Source: Isochrysis galbana (taxonomy: Eukaryota > Haptophyta > Isochrysidales > Isochrysidaceae). From it: DNA of 64,000 bases. Under the pieces are notes generated by a model. It was given only the letters and a program-made list of their open reading frames with translations, was not told the DNA's origin and did not search any database. The stretch spans positions 3,336,614-3,400,613 of the forward strand of contig CM030932.1 of assembly GCA_018136815.1 (NCBI GenBank), in the 5' to 3' direction. Both the position numbers and the translations under genes were made by a program. Below, one piece after another: positions 21,315 to 31,090 of the stretch (position 1 is the stretch's first letter; each line of letters starts with the position of its first letter).

Positions 21315-23330
21315 TCAATCCCACGTGGGGGCCACTGGCAAGTATCCGATACTGAAGGCCCCTAGTTGACGGCTTCTTGGTGGGATTAGCCGTGTCGAAT
21401 CGCAAAGTTGCGTAAGGATTTGGGAGCAGCCCGTCCGATTGAGCCAAAGCAACCGTAAAGCGCCTCCCGCATGCCAATTGGAGAGGGTCACCCGCGCCTC
21501 CTGCCCGTCAGCCTCGCAATACAAGACCTTTAGTGCATCTTGTGCCGGGCGCCTTGTAGTGCCGCTCATACCAACGGCAGCTCTCCGTGTGGCGCTCCCA
21601 GGGCATAGCACGCCTTGATTGGTGTAGACGGTGACATTCTGAGAGAGAAGGGTGAGGAGCGTCACTGGCAGCCCCGAGGACAAGTCACACAACGCAAAGT
21701 GCAAGGGACCAGCCACAGGACAACTCTCGCCGGAAAGCCTAGGCGTCGATTCGGCCCGCGACTGAGTCGGGGCGTCCTCGAATCCATCAACAGCTTCACG
21801 AAGCATCCGCCATGCAACAATAGTGCTCATGCAAAACCCATCAAAGAGAGGGGTGCACCGAGAATGTGGCCGTGTTGCACGACGTGCAGTAGGGTCTTCA
21901 ACTGTGCGACCAATTTCCTCCGGAATCATCGGCGGCTCCATCACGTCACCGCCGTGAAGCGGTGCCGATACCAGACCAACGCTAGAAGCAGCTTTCAGGA
22001 GTTGCATTGTGGAGCGACACTTGGCGGGGACTCTTTCCTCAAACCAAAGAGGCGCCCCTACTACGGTATGCACACATGCAGACCATTGACTAGGAATCTC
22101 GGGCTCCTGAGCGTTCTTTGCTGCTGTGATGAATGCAATGTCTTCCTCGCCGAGGTCCGCGCCGCCATCTCCGCAACTTGCGCCTGATTTGCTCCCTTGG
22201 AGCACGGTGGCACCCACCACCTCCCCACACCCCACGCATTGGAGTGGGGCCCAAACGGTAGGCGTGTCCTCTGCGAACGCTCGCGAATGGACGTGCCATG
22301 GGGGCGAGAAAGGACCGTCACCATCGGAAGACCGCCCCACGCCTGCTAGCTCGATGTTGTCACCGTGGACACTGGTGCTAAAGTGGTGGGCCCCAACATC
22401 ATCGTACCCAATTGGGGAGGGAGAGGTGCAGATGCGGAGTGCCGGGGGCGGAGGGACGTCGAAATGAAGCGCATGGTCAGATGAATAACAAACGTCCTTT
22501 CGACTTCTTTCCAGACTTTTGGCCAAAAGCTCGTCCATTTCGAGCTCGCGTCCCCTGCCGTCTTTGAACTGGTCACCATCCTCTTTGGCCTCAGGAAAGA
22601 CGCACCGCCAATCGAAATCAATATCCTGGCAGCATTGTGCGAAGTCAACCATGCTGGCGGCGTCTACGTCCGGCATCGATTTAATAACCGAAGGCATAGA
22701 CAGCCAGTACGTTCCGCACCGGCGACAGTGTATTGGTGCGCATGGCAGCTCACGCCTCTCGCGCCTGCGCTGAAACGCGGCACGCTCACATAAGCCCGAC
22801 TCCTCACGTGGAGAGCGCTGCAATGGTTCGAAGGGAGAAGTGCTCTCGCAAGTCCCCGGATTGGCTGACAGGCCATCCACAAGACCGGGGGGGGTCACAG
22901 CTCCAAAGGCAGACGAGGCGCCCAGCGGCAAGCGGATATAGGCGTAGCCGTTCTGCACAGTTACTGAGGCCGATGCAACATCGCCTACAGGCTCGCCAAG
23001 GTCAAGGCGCAGGCTGAGCGGCGGTAGTGCGGATGATGAATCGGCGGGCGTGACGCCATCCGAGTCGGCCAACACGCATGATGCGGCGACCACTTGCCCA
23101 TGGATCTCGACCGTCGCGCGTGCTATCGGTGCAAGGCCGCATGGTGTGCTCAGTGTGAGCAGCGCCGTCCGAATATGCGCCAGACGCTCTAGGACGAAGA
23201 GGGGCTCGTTGGGAGCAAAGGAGTGGGTGCGTGGTAGCGGCTCCAGCTCCTCGCACAGCGTGACCACCGGCTGCCCCCGCCGCCGCCGCTTGGGAAGCCT
23301 GCACTCACGGCATTCGCAGCCGAACGCCAT
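21315..23330 (-). CDS. UBE3D/HECT_2-like E3 ubiquitin ligase
   Basis: Single-exon 671-residue ORF; ATG at 23330. The C-terminal third carries the clearest similarity: LPVTLLTLLSQNVTVYTNQG, then DALKVLYCEADGQ, then a Leu-rich stretch and LIPPRSRQLGAFSIGYLP, the order seen at the end of the HECT_2 (UBE3D-type) family. Cys pairs near the middle (IHCRRCGTYW and LQCVGCGEVV) fit that family's zinc-like and E2-binding segments. Such proteins bind an E2 and promote ubiquitin transfer; the known animal member acts on cyclin B and others, but substrates cannot be inferred here. The length is greater than the ~390 residues of the human protein because of low-complexity inserts. Confidence 0.6.
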   Translation of the reverse strand: MAFGCECRECRLPKRRRRGQPVVTLCEELEPLPRTHSFAPNEPLFVLERLAHIRTALLTLSTPCGLAPIARATVEIHGQVVAASCVLADSDGVTPADSSSALPPLSLRLDLGEPVGDVASASVTVQNGYAYIRLPLGASSAFGAVTPPGLVDGLSANPGTCESTSPFEPLQRSPREESGLCERAAFQRRRERRELPCAPIHCRRCGTYWLSMPSVIKSMPDVDAASMVDFAQCCQDIDFDWRCVFPEAKEDGDQFKDGRGRELEMDELLAKSLERSRKDVCYSSDHALHFDVPPPPALRICTSPSPIGYDDVGAHHFSTSVHGDNIELAGVGRSSDGDGPFSPPWHVHSRAFAEDTPTVWAPLQCVGCGEVVGATVLQGSKSGASCGDGGADLGEEDIAFITAAKNAQEPEIPSQWSACVHTVVGAPLWFEERVPAKCRSTMQLLKAASSVGLVSAPLHGGDVMEPPMIPEEIGRTVEDPTARRATRPHSRCTPLFDGFCMSTIVAWRMLREAVDGFEDAPTQSRAESTPRLSGESCPVAGPLHFALCDLSSGLPVTLLTLLSQNVTVYTNQGVLCPGSATRRAAVGMSGTTRRPAQDALKVLYCEADGQEARVTLSNWHAGGALRLLWLNRTGCSQILTQLCDSTRLIPPRSRQLGAFSIGYLPVAPTWD

Positions 23331-23385
23331 CCGAGCCGCCGCCGACTCGGCGCGCCCATCCGCTCTATTTACTATTTACCTATCA

Positions 23386-23876
23386 TGTTAGCCTTCTATC
23401 GCGTGGTGTCGGACGGTGAAAGTGTCAGGGTTTTCTTGTTGTCCTAGTTTAATCCTAGTGCTGAGGGACCGTGCCTCATCGGCAACGGAGCCCCTACCCC
23501 GCGATGGGGGTGTGCGCGGTTGGTGGTGCATGGCTCGTCCGGTGTATGTGGCTAGGGATGCTAGCCAACAAGACTTCTTACAAGACACAAGACTACAATC
23601 TTCATCATGGTACATGGTACCCCCGCCGAGAGACCACCCCAACTTCTACAACCATAGCACGCTCGACGACGCCGCTCAAGGGTCAAGGGTACAACACCAC
23701 AACGAATAAGCTCGACGAATTCGTTGAAAATCTTTTCTTCGACTCAGCGGCCGCCGACCGCGCCACACGCTCCTCCAAGTGGTGGGACCTGGACGACATG
23801 GCCAAATCCAAATCACAAATCACTCAACAACTTCAGTGGCAGCCACAGCCAGGACCGCCCGCACTCGACAGTTAAA
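23386..23876 (+). mobile_element. LTR-retrotransposon 5' remnant (putative LTR, PBS, gag start)
   Basis: A possible LTR starts TGTTAGCC (23386) and ends ..GTACA (23614). It is directly followed by TGGTACCCCCGCCGAGAG (23615-23632), which fits a tRNA-primer binding site and is shared exactly with the Copia element at 43320. An ORF after it runs to 23875 (..KLDEFVENLFFDS..KWWDLDDMAKSKSQ..), plausibly the start of gag. There is no second LTR, so the LTR limits are tentative. Confidence 0.45.
23615..23632 (+). other. Putative primer-binding site
   Basis: 18-mer TGGTACCCCCGCCGAGAG, preceded by CA. It starts with TGG, the complement of a tRNA CCA end. The same 18-mer occurs at 43320-43337. Confidence 0.45.
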
Positions 23877-24341
23877 GGGTGGCAAAAAAACAAATCCACA
23901 TCGAATGACTCCAAAATCCATCCCTCAGCAGCTATTCTTAGAGCCCTCGAGGCGTCGGGACGCTCAAGGTCGTCACCCGTGTCGAATCGTCACATCGGCC
24001 ACTACGAGGCGCGTCGAACGAATCTCCCCGGACGGCACCGGGCTGGGAGATTGCTACCAGGCGCAATAGCGTTGCAAAGTCGGGCAACTCGAGTAGCCCG
24101 GTCACTCACTAGGGGGGTGCGAGGGGCACCATCGGTAATGGGCAAACGAGGACCTAAATAAGCTCCCTATAGGTTCTGGTATGAGAGATCAGCAAAAAAA
24201 ATCCGGGGTCCTCCGGCAAAATTTTCGAAAAATACTCAATTTCAGGCCTCTGACGGCCGCGCACGAAATATACAACGGGCCCCTCCGGTATAATTTTATC
24301 GATGGCCTTCAAGCGCGCCTCTCGCAGCGCATTACGAAGCC
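23877..24341. other. Intergenic, nothing supported
   Basis: Contains 'agcccggtcactcac' near 24096, also found near 30415, and short AT-rich palindromic pieces (24190-24300). Confidence 0.4.
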
Positions 24342-25006
24342 ATGGTCATCACCAGCAAACACGGTCGAAACAGCCTGGTTCTGTACGCACCGCAATACAA
24401 TCAATACTTCTATGATTTCATGGACTTGAACGTGTACGTAATTATCACAAAAACTGACGTGGTTAGTGACATAAAGGCGATTAGTCTTCTTATGAAGAAG
24501 AGGGCCGGCGGGCCTCAGTCGAAGAAGAAGCGCGAGGAGGAGAAGGAGAAGGAGGAGGAGGAGGAGGAGGAGGAAGAGGAGGAGGGAGAAGAGGAAGCTG
24601 AGGAGGGAGAAGAGGAAGCTGAGGAGGTCGAGGAGGTTGAGGAGGGCGAAAGCGAGGAGGAGGAGCAGGAGGAGAAGGCACCCAAGAAGGGGCGATCGCG
24701 GGCCGACGAGAAGCTGCCCCGTGCTCGTCCGACCTCTGGGTTCTTGGACAAGCAACGCAAGAAGAAGCGCCGCGAGAGGCGCGCATCCTCTTCGGAGGAG
24801 GAAGACTCGGAGGAGGAGGAGGAGCGCAAGAGGCGTCGCTTCTGCACCACGGCGCGTCCATCGACCTGTGGGAGGACGAGTTCCACTCGACGGCGCTGAT
24901 GGACGCGGTGTCGTTCGAGCACGACGACGCGGTGGCGCTGCTGCTGTCGCGGGGCGCCAACCCGAGGCGCTGCGGCGGAGGCCCCTCGTCAGACGAAGCA
25001 GGCTGA
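24342..25006 (+). CDS. Acidic/basic low-complexity protein with an out-of-frame ankyrin tail
   Basis: The frame from ATG 24342 to 24899 codes 185 residues: a short ordered N terminus (MVITSKHGRNSLVLYAPQYN...), a Glu run coded by a (GAG)n microsatellite, and Lys/Arg-rich blocks. Its last ~20 codons look like out-of-frame sequence. In another frame, from about 24835 to a stop at 25006, the text reads ASLLHHGASIDLWEDEF and STALMDAVSFEHDDAVALLL, a clear ankyrin repeat. The two parts may be separate exons (possible acceptor 'gcaagag|gcgtcg') or one gene broken by a one-base shift or an assembly error in the repeat. Function is unknown; ankyrin repeats mediate protein binding. Confidence 0.5.
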
Positions 25007-25239
25007 CCTGGCCCACGTGGCCGCAGGGCGCCATCCTCACCTGGTAGGTCGATGAGAGGGGGAGGGGGAGACGGGGGGAGGGGCCCCGGGGAGGGGAGAG
25101 ACCAAAAGACCTACCAGTTGTTTACGTTAGTGTTTTCGCAGTATACGGTAATATTTTCCCCGGTCCCAGGGGGTGCCCCCACGGTTCCCGACCGCCTCTG
25201 CGTCCAGAGTCCCCCCGCGGAAAGAGTGAACGCACGGCG

Positions 25240-25650
25240 TGCACCTTCCTGGAAGTTGCTATGCGCACGCACGGCGCCCCCGCGGGGGGGACCGATGCAC
25301 ATCGCGCCGTGCGCACGCACGGCGTGCACAATGATTGCAAGTCATCACACGTGCTGCGCAACGAAACATCTCTTATATGGCTACTTTACGTGAATGTGGG
25401 CCTTAGGGGAAAAAGTTTCTATGCGCACGCACGGCGCCTCGCGGGGGGGGGGGAGCCGATGCGCATACGCACGGCGTGCACAATGATTGCAAGTAATCAC
25501 ACGTGCTGCGCAACGAAACATCTCGTATATGGCTACTTTACGTTAATGTGGGCCTAAGGGGAAAAAGTTTCTATGCGCACGCACGGCGCCCCCGCGGGGG
25601 GGCCGATGCACATCGCGCCGTGCCCATAATTACAAGTAATCACAATCGAA
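25240..25650. repeat. Tandem repeat, ~152-160 bp unit, ~2.5 copies
   Basis: The block starting 'atgcgcacgcacggcgc' recurs at 25261, 25421 and 25573. Each unit contains 'aatgattgcaagt', 'cacacgtgctgcgcaacgaaacatct' and 'aggggaaaaagtttct'. Within a unit, GCACGGCGC and GCGCCGTGC can pair into a strong hairpin. No ORF is conserved between units. Confidence 0.8.
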
Positions 25651-25751
25651 AAGCGCCGACACGGCGCCCTCCGGGGGGACACGCGTCGCAGGAAGCAGGG
25701 AATGTTACGCTAGTCTACATTTAATTTTAAAATAACGCTATATATACAACT

Positions 25752-25815
25752 GTGGACATTCGATCGCTCAATTCGACTCATGTCCCACAATTGACGGAAC
25801 GACACCTGGGGGCGA
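25752..25815 (+). repeat. R3 repeat, copy 1
   Basis: 'gtggacat..cgat.gctc.attcgact.atgtccca.aattgacggaacga.acct'. GGACAT and ATGTCC form an inverted pair ~20 bases apart. The other copies are at 26254-26316 and 39162-39222. Confidence 0.7.
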
Positions 25816-25823
25816 GAGTAGCG

Positions 25824-25896
25824 GGCGTGGCTGCATAGTTAAGGTGTTAAGGTGCAGAGTCGCGCGCGCGGCGAGAATGTTAAGAAGTTTTTTTGA
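25824..25896 (+). repeat. LINE 3'-tail fragment (plus orientation)
   Basis: 'gcgggcgtggctgcatag...gtgcagagtcgcgcgcgcggcgagaatgttaagaagttttttt' equals the tail of LINE-A on its coding strand, ending in a T run. Confidence 0.7.
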
Positions 25897-26253
25897 TGCC
25901 CCCGAAAGGTATTATGTATTATCTTGATTAGAGTTATGAATGAACTGCGACTCGATCTCCTGCAGCATGCGTTGTGAACGACGTGCGACGCCGGCTCGTC
26001 GGCAGCATCGCCACCGATCAGGTCATGGGAGCAAATTTCGGGCGATGCGACTCCATCTTATGCATAAGACTAGTCCTCCATATTGATGGCAAGGCTCCAG
26101 CGCTCCAGCTCAATCTTGGTGTCCTCTAGGCTCCAAGGGCCAAGGGCCAAGGGGCCGCCAATATGCAATATGCTAGGAATAAAAAAGGGTCTCGAAGCTC
26201 GAAGCTCGAAGCACCTTTGCAGGTCCTTCCAGCCGCCTCTTAAGAGATAAATG

Positions 26254-26316
26254 ACTATGGACATTTGATGGCTCCATTCGATTGATGTCCCATAATTGAC
26301 GGAACGATACCTTAGA
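26254..26316 (+). repeat. R3 repeat, copy 2
   Basis: Matches 25752-25815 with scattered substitutions, including the GGACAT...ATGTCC dyad and 'attgacggaacgatacct'. Confidence 0.7.
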
Positions 26317-26645
26317 GTAGGGGTGGTTTGTACCGTGACACGTGACACCCTGACCCTGACCACACTACTTTTTAATGGTAGGAGTAACCCCGAATCTTCT
26401 TCAGATTTTTTCCTCTTTAACTTCAAAGGGGATGGGCGGGCGGTGCTCCCGCCGCGACGGAAGTGGAGAGGAGAGAAAGGGGGGCGGCGCTAGCCCGAAC
26501 CGCCTTACAAGACTCTCCGCCCTTCACCTCCGCCTCTATTCCCTCTGCGTTCAGCTTGCCTTTCCCCCCTTCCCCCTCTTCCACTCTCTCCCCGCCCCCT
26601 CGCCCCCTCCCTAAGCCCCCCAACGCCCCCTCCACGGTCGGAGTG

Positions 26646-29600
26646 ATGCGCGCGGTACACGAGACGCCCTTTGCGTATGTCTCTGTACGCCCTCCGGCGC
26701 AGACTCCTGCGGCGCGTGCTGGGCTGGAGGAAGGTGATGCAATACTCAGTCTCGGCGCTGCCCACCACCTACGAGACCTCCAGGCGGTGCTTCTCGCACA
26801 CATCGGCAAGCCACTCGCGGTGCGTGTGGTCACCTCGTCCGGCCGCCGTCTGACGAAGACGGTAGTGCCGGGTCAGTGGGACCACAGCGCGCCAACCAGC
26901 CTGCTTGGGTGCGCCATGACCAAGCAGATACCGCCGGACCACCCCGCGCTACGGCCCAGCCGCTCCCGCAGGAGGAGGCCGCCGACGATCAGCCAGCCTG
27001 CGCGGTGGCCCTTGCAGGCCGCCACACCTTGTGGCCCATCACCCTCGTGCTGGCCGCGCTTCTTCCTCGTCAACTTTGCGGTCATGCATATGCTCATCCT
27101 GCTCCTGATCCTCGCCATCCCTGCCGCCATCGTCGAGGCGCCGCTGCAGCCTGACGTCTCCGAAGTGGAGTGCGCGACGGGCGTGCCGTCCAAGTCACCG
27201 CCCAAGCTGCGGAGGTTGGCGCAGATTGGAGGGGTCTCCCCGCTGAGCGGAGGCGCGCACCTAGCCACGGGAGCGGCGGGTGGTAGGCTGGTGCGATGGG
27301 TTCGCATGTTGGACGGGGCCCAGGGCTGGGAAGAGACGGCTCGGCGGGACATCGTTGCTGACGAGTATGCAGCCCAACTGGAGCGGCTTTCGGCGGAATC
27401 CTCGCAGTTGGCGACGGACGGGAGGCGACGACTGCGCCTCAGTCGTCTCTCCGAGTCGACTGCTGACGTGGACTCCCCGCCACCGATAGAGGAAGCTCCC
27501 ACCGTCGACACGGCGGGCGCCCTTGCGAAGGATGGTTTGGAACCCGCGGCGAGCAGTCCGCCCGACATGCCGCCGGCTTCACTTTCTCCCTTGGCTCCGC
27601 GCGGCTTTCCGCCTTACGCACCTCAGCTCGAGGGCCAGCGGCCGCCCCCGCTGCCCCCACCTTCCATGCCAGCCCCGGAGCCCTCGGCTGAGCCTCTTGA
27701 CGCTATGCCCATTTTACCAAGCCCTTCATCCCCTACGCCAGACGCGTCTTTGGACGGTGTCGGTGGCGACCCCTCTCAGGATAGCCCTGCAAACGACGAG
27801 GGGCATGATCCGCCACCGTCGTCTCAGGCCAGCTCTCCGCCCCTGGCCGGCCCCCGGCCTCCGGCTACAAGTTCCCTCCCGTTGAATCCTGCTCCACTCG
27901 CACTAGACGGGCAGCCATCGCCCGCACCATTGTTGCCACCGTGGCCTGGCCAACCGTCATCCGAGCCGGCACTGCCACTAGCTTCCCAATCACCTTTCCT
28001 AAGGTCGAAACCATCCCAGCCCGACACACCATCCCCGCCTCCCAACTCGCCGTCCCCTGCACCAGCTAGTATGGTCGCTTCGCCTCGCTCTCCAGCAGCT
28101 CCAGCTTCGTCACCCGATGGGCCCGTGCAGTTGTCAGAACCAGCACTGGCGGCGGCATCGCCAATAGTCCTGCAGAGCTCGCCATCACTGCCTTCGGCCC
28201 CAATTGACCCTTGGCTCGGCGCAAGCCCCCTCTCTCCTCCTCCACCCGTCGATCCACCTCCAAGTCCTGCCGCCGGGAGTTCTCCACCACCACGTTTGGA
28301 TCCGTCGCCAGCATTACCTCCATCGGCGCCTCCACCATTGCCTCCGTCGGCGCCTCCTCCTGTTGCTGCATTGCCAAGCCGTCCGCCCCGCCCGCCTCCT
28401 TCGCTGCCGCCCGAATCAGCAAGCCCGCCACCTCAATCGCCGCCGCCTTCACCGAACGCCTTGCTGCCACCGCCCAGCACACCATCGCTGTCTCTTCAAA
28501 TCTTCCACTCTCCACCGCAAGACCCTCCAGTTCCGCCCCCACCGCCATTGGCCTCGTCCAAATCGAGACTGATTGATCACCAACTCCCACAGCCGCCTTC
28601 CCTTCCCCCAAATCCGAACCCTGGGCCCGAACTTGCTCGAGTCGGCGACCGCCCTTCGCCAATAGCGCCCCCTCCTGAGGGTGGCAGCACTGGCCAACCA
28701 CAACAATCACCTTTCGTTGGAATCCCTCCATCCTTTCCGCCGTCAAACACTCGTGCCTCTGATGGCGTCTCGCCACCAACGCCCCCGGGGCCGATGGCTC
28801 GCTTCCGTGCCAACATCTCCAGCCCGGATTTCGTTGCCTCACATTTCCATGCTGCTGTCCGGTCGACTCTTCTCGTCACGGGCCTACTCTGCCTGCCCTC
28901 CTTGCTCGGTGTCGTTCTCGCCGTCTCTCGACCCGGAGGCTGCACTCGGGCCACATCGGCAGTGCTATATTTTAGTCTAACGCTGCCCACCGCGCTTGCC
29001 CAGACGCTATTGTGTGCGATCTACTTTGTGTTTCGTTCGGAGGCCGAGTCGCTCGCCGCCCAATATTGGGACTGCGTAGACGAAGCGGGCGCTGCGGGTA
29101 CCCTCGTGCTGGCGGCCGGGCGGCCGGAGATCAACGAGGCAATGCTCGGTGCGTGGGACGCTGTCGCGCAGGTGCGCGTGTGCACTTTCTGGCGCCTGCA
29201 TCGGCGGTGTACGTGGGCTTCCATACTGCGCACACGCCCCACCCACCGTATCCCGTCGGGCGTGCCTTGCCCTCGACCATTTGGCTCGGCACAACTTGCC
29301 CCACCTCCTGCTCGGGTTCCCTATCCTCCCGTCCAGGTGTACGAATCGAGCACACTCCGTGCGGGCCTGCTCCTCATTTCGGACGCGCTCCTCCTGCTCG
29401 GCCTCTATTGTGCCGGTCGCGTCGTTGGCTGGTCGGCGGTAGCAAAGAACATCCTCTCTGTCGCCAACGGCGGAACGGCCATCGCCGCTCTCGCTCTAGT
29501 TGTGCTCGGCGTGGAGCGCGCGCATCTGGGCGCTAGCACCACATCGCTGGCGGAGTTGAGCCTCGCCTCATTCATGCCTGCGATGCCACTCCTCTCCGTG

Positions 29601-30041
29601 GGCGGCGGGCTTCTTCTAGTGAGCGGGTTAGGCATGTGCGCTGCGAGAGCCAAATCAACGTTGGCTCTTCGCGTGTATGAGTTGTGCGTCGCCGTAGCGC
29701 TGGTGGCCTTGCTCGCCCTGCTCGTACCTCTCTGGACTCATGGTGCCGACTTGCTCTACGAGTCGGCTTTTGTCGCGAGCCACTGGACAGTAGTCGAGGC
29801 TCTGTACCCGTTGAGCAAGGCTGACGCTGCGCTAATCATCGAGCAACACTTTTACGTCCTGCTTATGGGCGGAATCCTCGTCGCGTTCATGCTCTTTCTA
29901 CTCCTCTTCTCTGCATGCATTTTGAGGCGCGTGGTGCAGAGTCTAGGGTTAAACAGCCTTTCCGACGCAGACGAAAAGGCGGGGCTCCTGCATGTGCTCG
30001 ATGAAGAGGAAGGCGAGGAGGAGTGGGCGCAACAGGTCTAG
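26646..30041 (+). CDS. PDZ (PSMD9-like) + proline-rich + multi-TM membrane protein
   Basis: Model: join(26646..29171, 29337..30041), 1076 residues. The intron is 165 bp, phase 0 (gcgcag|gtgcgc ... cgtccag|gtgtac) and has no stop, so it could also be retained. Residues ~5-95 form a PDZ domain close to that of PSMD9/Nas2 (PAARAGLEEGDAILSLG, GKPLAVRVV, SLLGCAMTK). A TM helix follows near 140-165 (FFLVNFAVMHMLILLLILAI). Then come ~550 residues of Pro/Ser-rich, presumably extracellular, sequence like algal cell-wall or adhesion proteins, and a C-terminal part with about six TM segments ending in an acidic cytosolic tail. The ATG at 26646 follows a C/T-rich tract. The PSMD9 N-terminal coiled coil is absent, so an upstream exon is possible. 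A proteasome-assembly role is unlikely for a membrane protein; the function is unknown. Confidence 0.65.
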   Translation: MRAVHETPFAYVSVRPPAQTPAARAGLEEGDAILSLGAAHHLRDLQAVLLAHIGKPLAVRVVTSSGRRLTKTVVPGQWDHSAPTSLLGCAMTKQIPPDHPALRPSRSRRRRPPTISQPARWPLQAATPCGPSPSCWPRFFLVNFAVMHMLILLLILAIPAAIVEAPLQPDVSEVECATGVPSKSPPKLRRLAQIGGVSPLSGGAHLATGAAGGRLVRWVRMLDGAQGWEETARRDIVADEYAAQLERLSAESSQLATDGRRRLRLSRLSESTADVDSPPPIEEAPTVDTAGALAKDGLEPAASSPPDMPPASLSPLAPRGFPPYAPQLEGQRPPPLPPPSMPAPEPSAEPLDAMPILPSPSSPTPDASLDGVGGDPSQDSPANDEGHDPPPSSQASSPPLAGPRPPATSSLPLNPAPLALDGQPSPAPLLPPWPGQPSSEPALPLASQSPFLRSKPSQPDTPSPPPNSPSPAPASMVASPRSPAAPASSPDGPVQLSEPALAAASPIVLQSSPSLPSAPIDPWLGASPLSPPPPVDPPPSPAAGSSPPPRLDPSPALPPSAPPPLPPSAPPPVAALPSRPPRPPPSLPPESASPPPQSPPPSPNALLPPPSTPSLSLQIFHSPPQDPPVPPPPPLASSKSRLIDHQLPQPPSLPPNPNPGPELARVGDRPSPIAPPPEGGSTGQPQQSPFVGIPPSFPPSNTRASDGVSPPTPPGPMARFRANISSPDFVASHFHAAVRSTLLVTGLLCLPSLLGVVLAVSRPGGCTRATSAVLYFSLTLPTALAQTLLCAIYFVFRSEAESLAAQYWDCVDEAGAAGTLVLAAGRPEINEAMLGAWDAVAQVRVCTFWRLHRRCTWASILRTRPTHRIPSGVPCPRPFGSAQLAPPPARVPYPPVQVYESSTLRAGLLLISDALLLLGLYCAGRVVGWSAVAKNILSVANGGTAIAALALVVLGVERAHLGASTTSLAELSLASFMPAMPLLSVGGGLLLVSGLGMCAARAKSTLALRVYELCVAVALVALLALLVPLWTHGADLLYESAFVASHWTVVEALYPLSKADAALIIEQHFYVLLMGGILVAFMLFLLLFSACILRRVVQSLGLNSLSDADEKAGLLHVLDEEEGEEEWAQQV

Positions 30042-30561
30042 CGGTATAGCTTGCTCCCGTATCGATAGGCGACTTTGCCCACTGTCGAACGACGACTATT
30101 GCTTGAGTTGGCGGTGGGCACGCCATGGAATTGGCACAAATTACGGAGGTGCGCAGCGGGAAGGCGCAGCAATCGCGCATCTCTTTCTACCGGCATGCTA
30201 CGTACGTTGGCTTTGCTCTTGACTTGAACGCGTCGCCGCCCTTCGATTTGAACGTTTCTACTTAAGGATCTTTGTTTGTGATGATCTGAAGCACTCTCTT
30301 TTCTGAAAGCTATCTTTTCAGTTTTCACGATGGCGCATGCCTACTATGTCCTCCGGCCGCCGGCCGCCCCGACCCCCGAGCGCTAAACCCGGACCTGGAC
30401 CTTTATGTCAAACTAGCCCGGTCACTCACGCTTTTTAACCACTATTTTCCACCCCGCCTGGGTGTCCAAGGATTCCCCAAGGATCCCCCTTACCTGCCTC
30501 CCCATACTCATCCCCCCCCCCCCTCCCCGCGAACCGCGAACCCCCTCTACCTGACGAAAAT

Positions 30562-30715
30562 CCAACTAACTTTATAGTTGGTCGCCATGGAGCGCGCCGC
30601 CGCTCCCCACCTCTCCTTCGGGCCCCCCGCCGCGGGCGCCCCACCAGTACCCATGGAGCTGTCGCTGGCGAAGCGACCGCGTCCGCCCGCAGATAATAAA
30701 ATAAAATAATTAATG
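30562..30715 (+). mobile_element. LINE-A 5'-end scrap with A/T-rich tail
   Basis: Hairpin CCAACTA-ACTTTA-TAGTTGG (30562-30581), five bases, ATG at 30587 (MERAAAPHLSFGPPAAGAPP..LAKRPRPPA), then after ~105 bases an abrupt 'ataataaaataaaataatt' tail. Retention of the 5' end with loss of nearly everything else is unusual for a LINE and suggests an internal deletion or template switch. Confidence 0.7.
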
Positions 30716-31090
30716 TTATATCCTAGCCAACCCCACTAGCTAATTGGACACAACTTTTCCGTCCCGGAATCCCGCCATGCCTGACGAGCCAGGTGTCCGA
30801 GTGCTACCGGGGGGAGGGGGCTTTGCCCCCCCCCCCCCTCGATATTTGTCCTCCCCCCAGTGCACGCACCGACCCCGCGCACCCCAGCACGTCCTCTCCT
30901 CGAGTCCACGCTGGGGGAAAACCCCTTTCGGGTAAAAGCAACGCGGGGGGGGGGGGGGGGGGGGCACTCGTGAATAGGGGCCCAGGAGCGCTAATCTCTC
31001 CTCGCCGAAGCGAGTGGCCGCGGCGAGCCGCGGCCCTTCCCTCCTGGCTCTGGCGCCCTCTCTCTGGCATGGGCCGTGGATGTGGAGACT
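30716..31090. other. Low-complexity spacer
   Basis: Poly-C (30827-30838) and poly-G (30945-30963) runs flank GC-rich sequence. No gene is supported. Confidence 0.5.
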
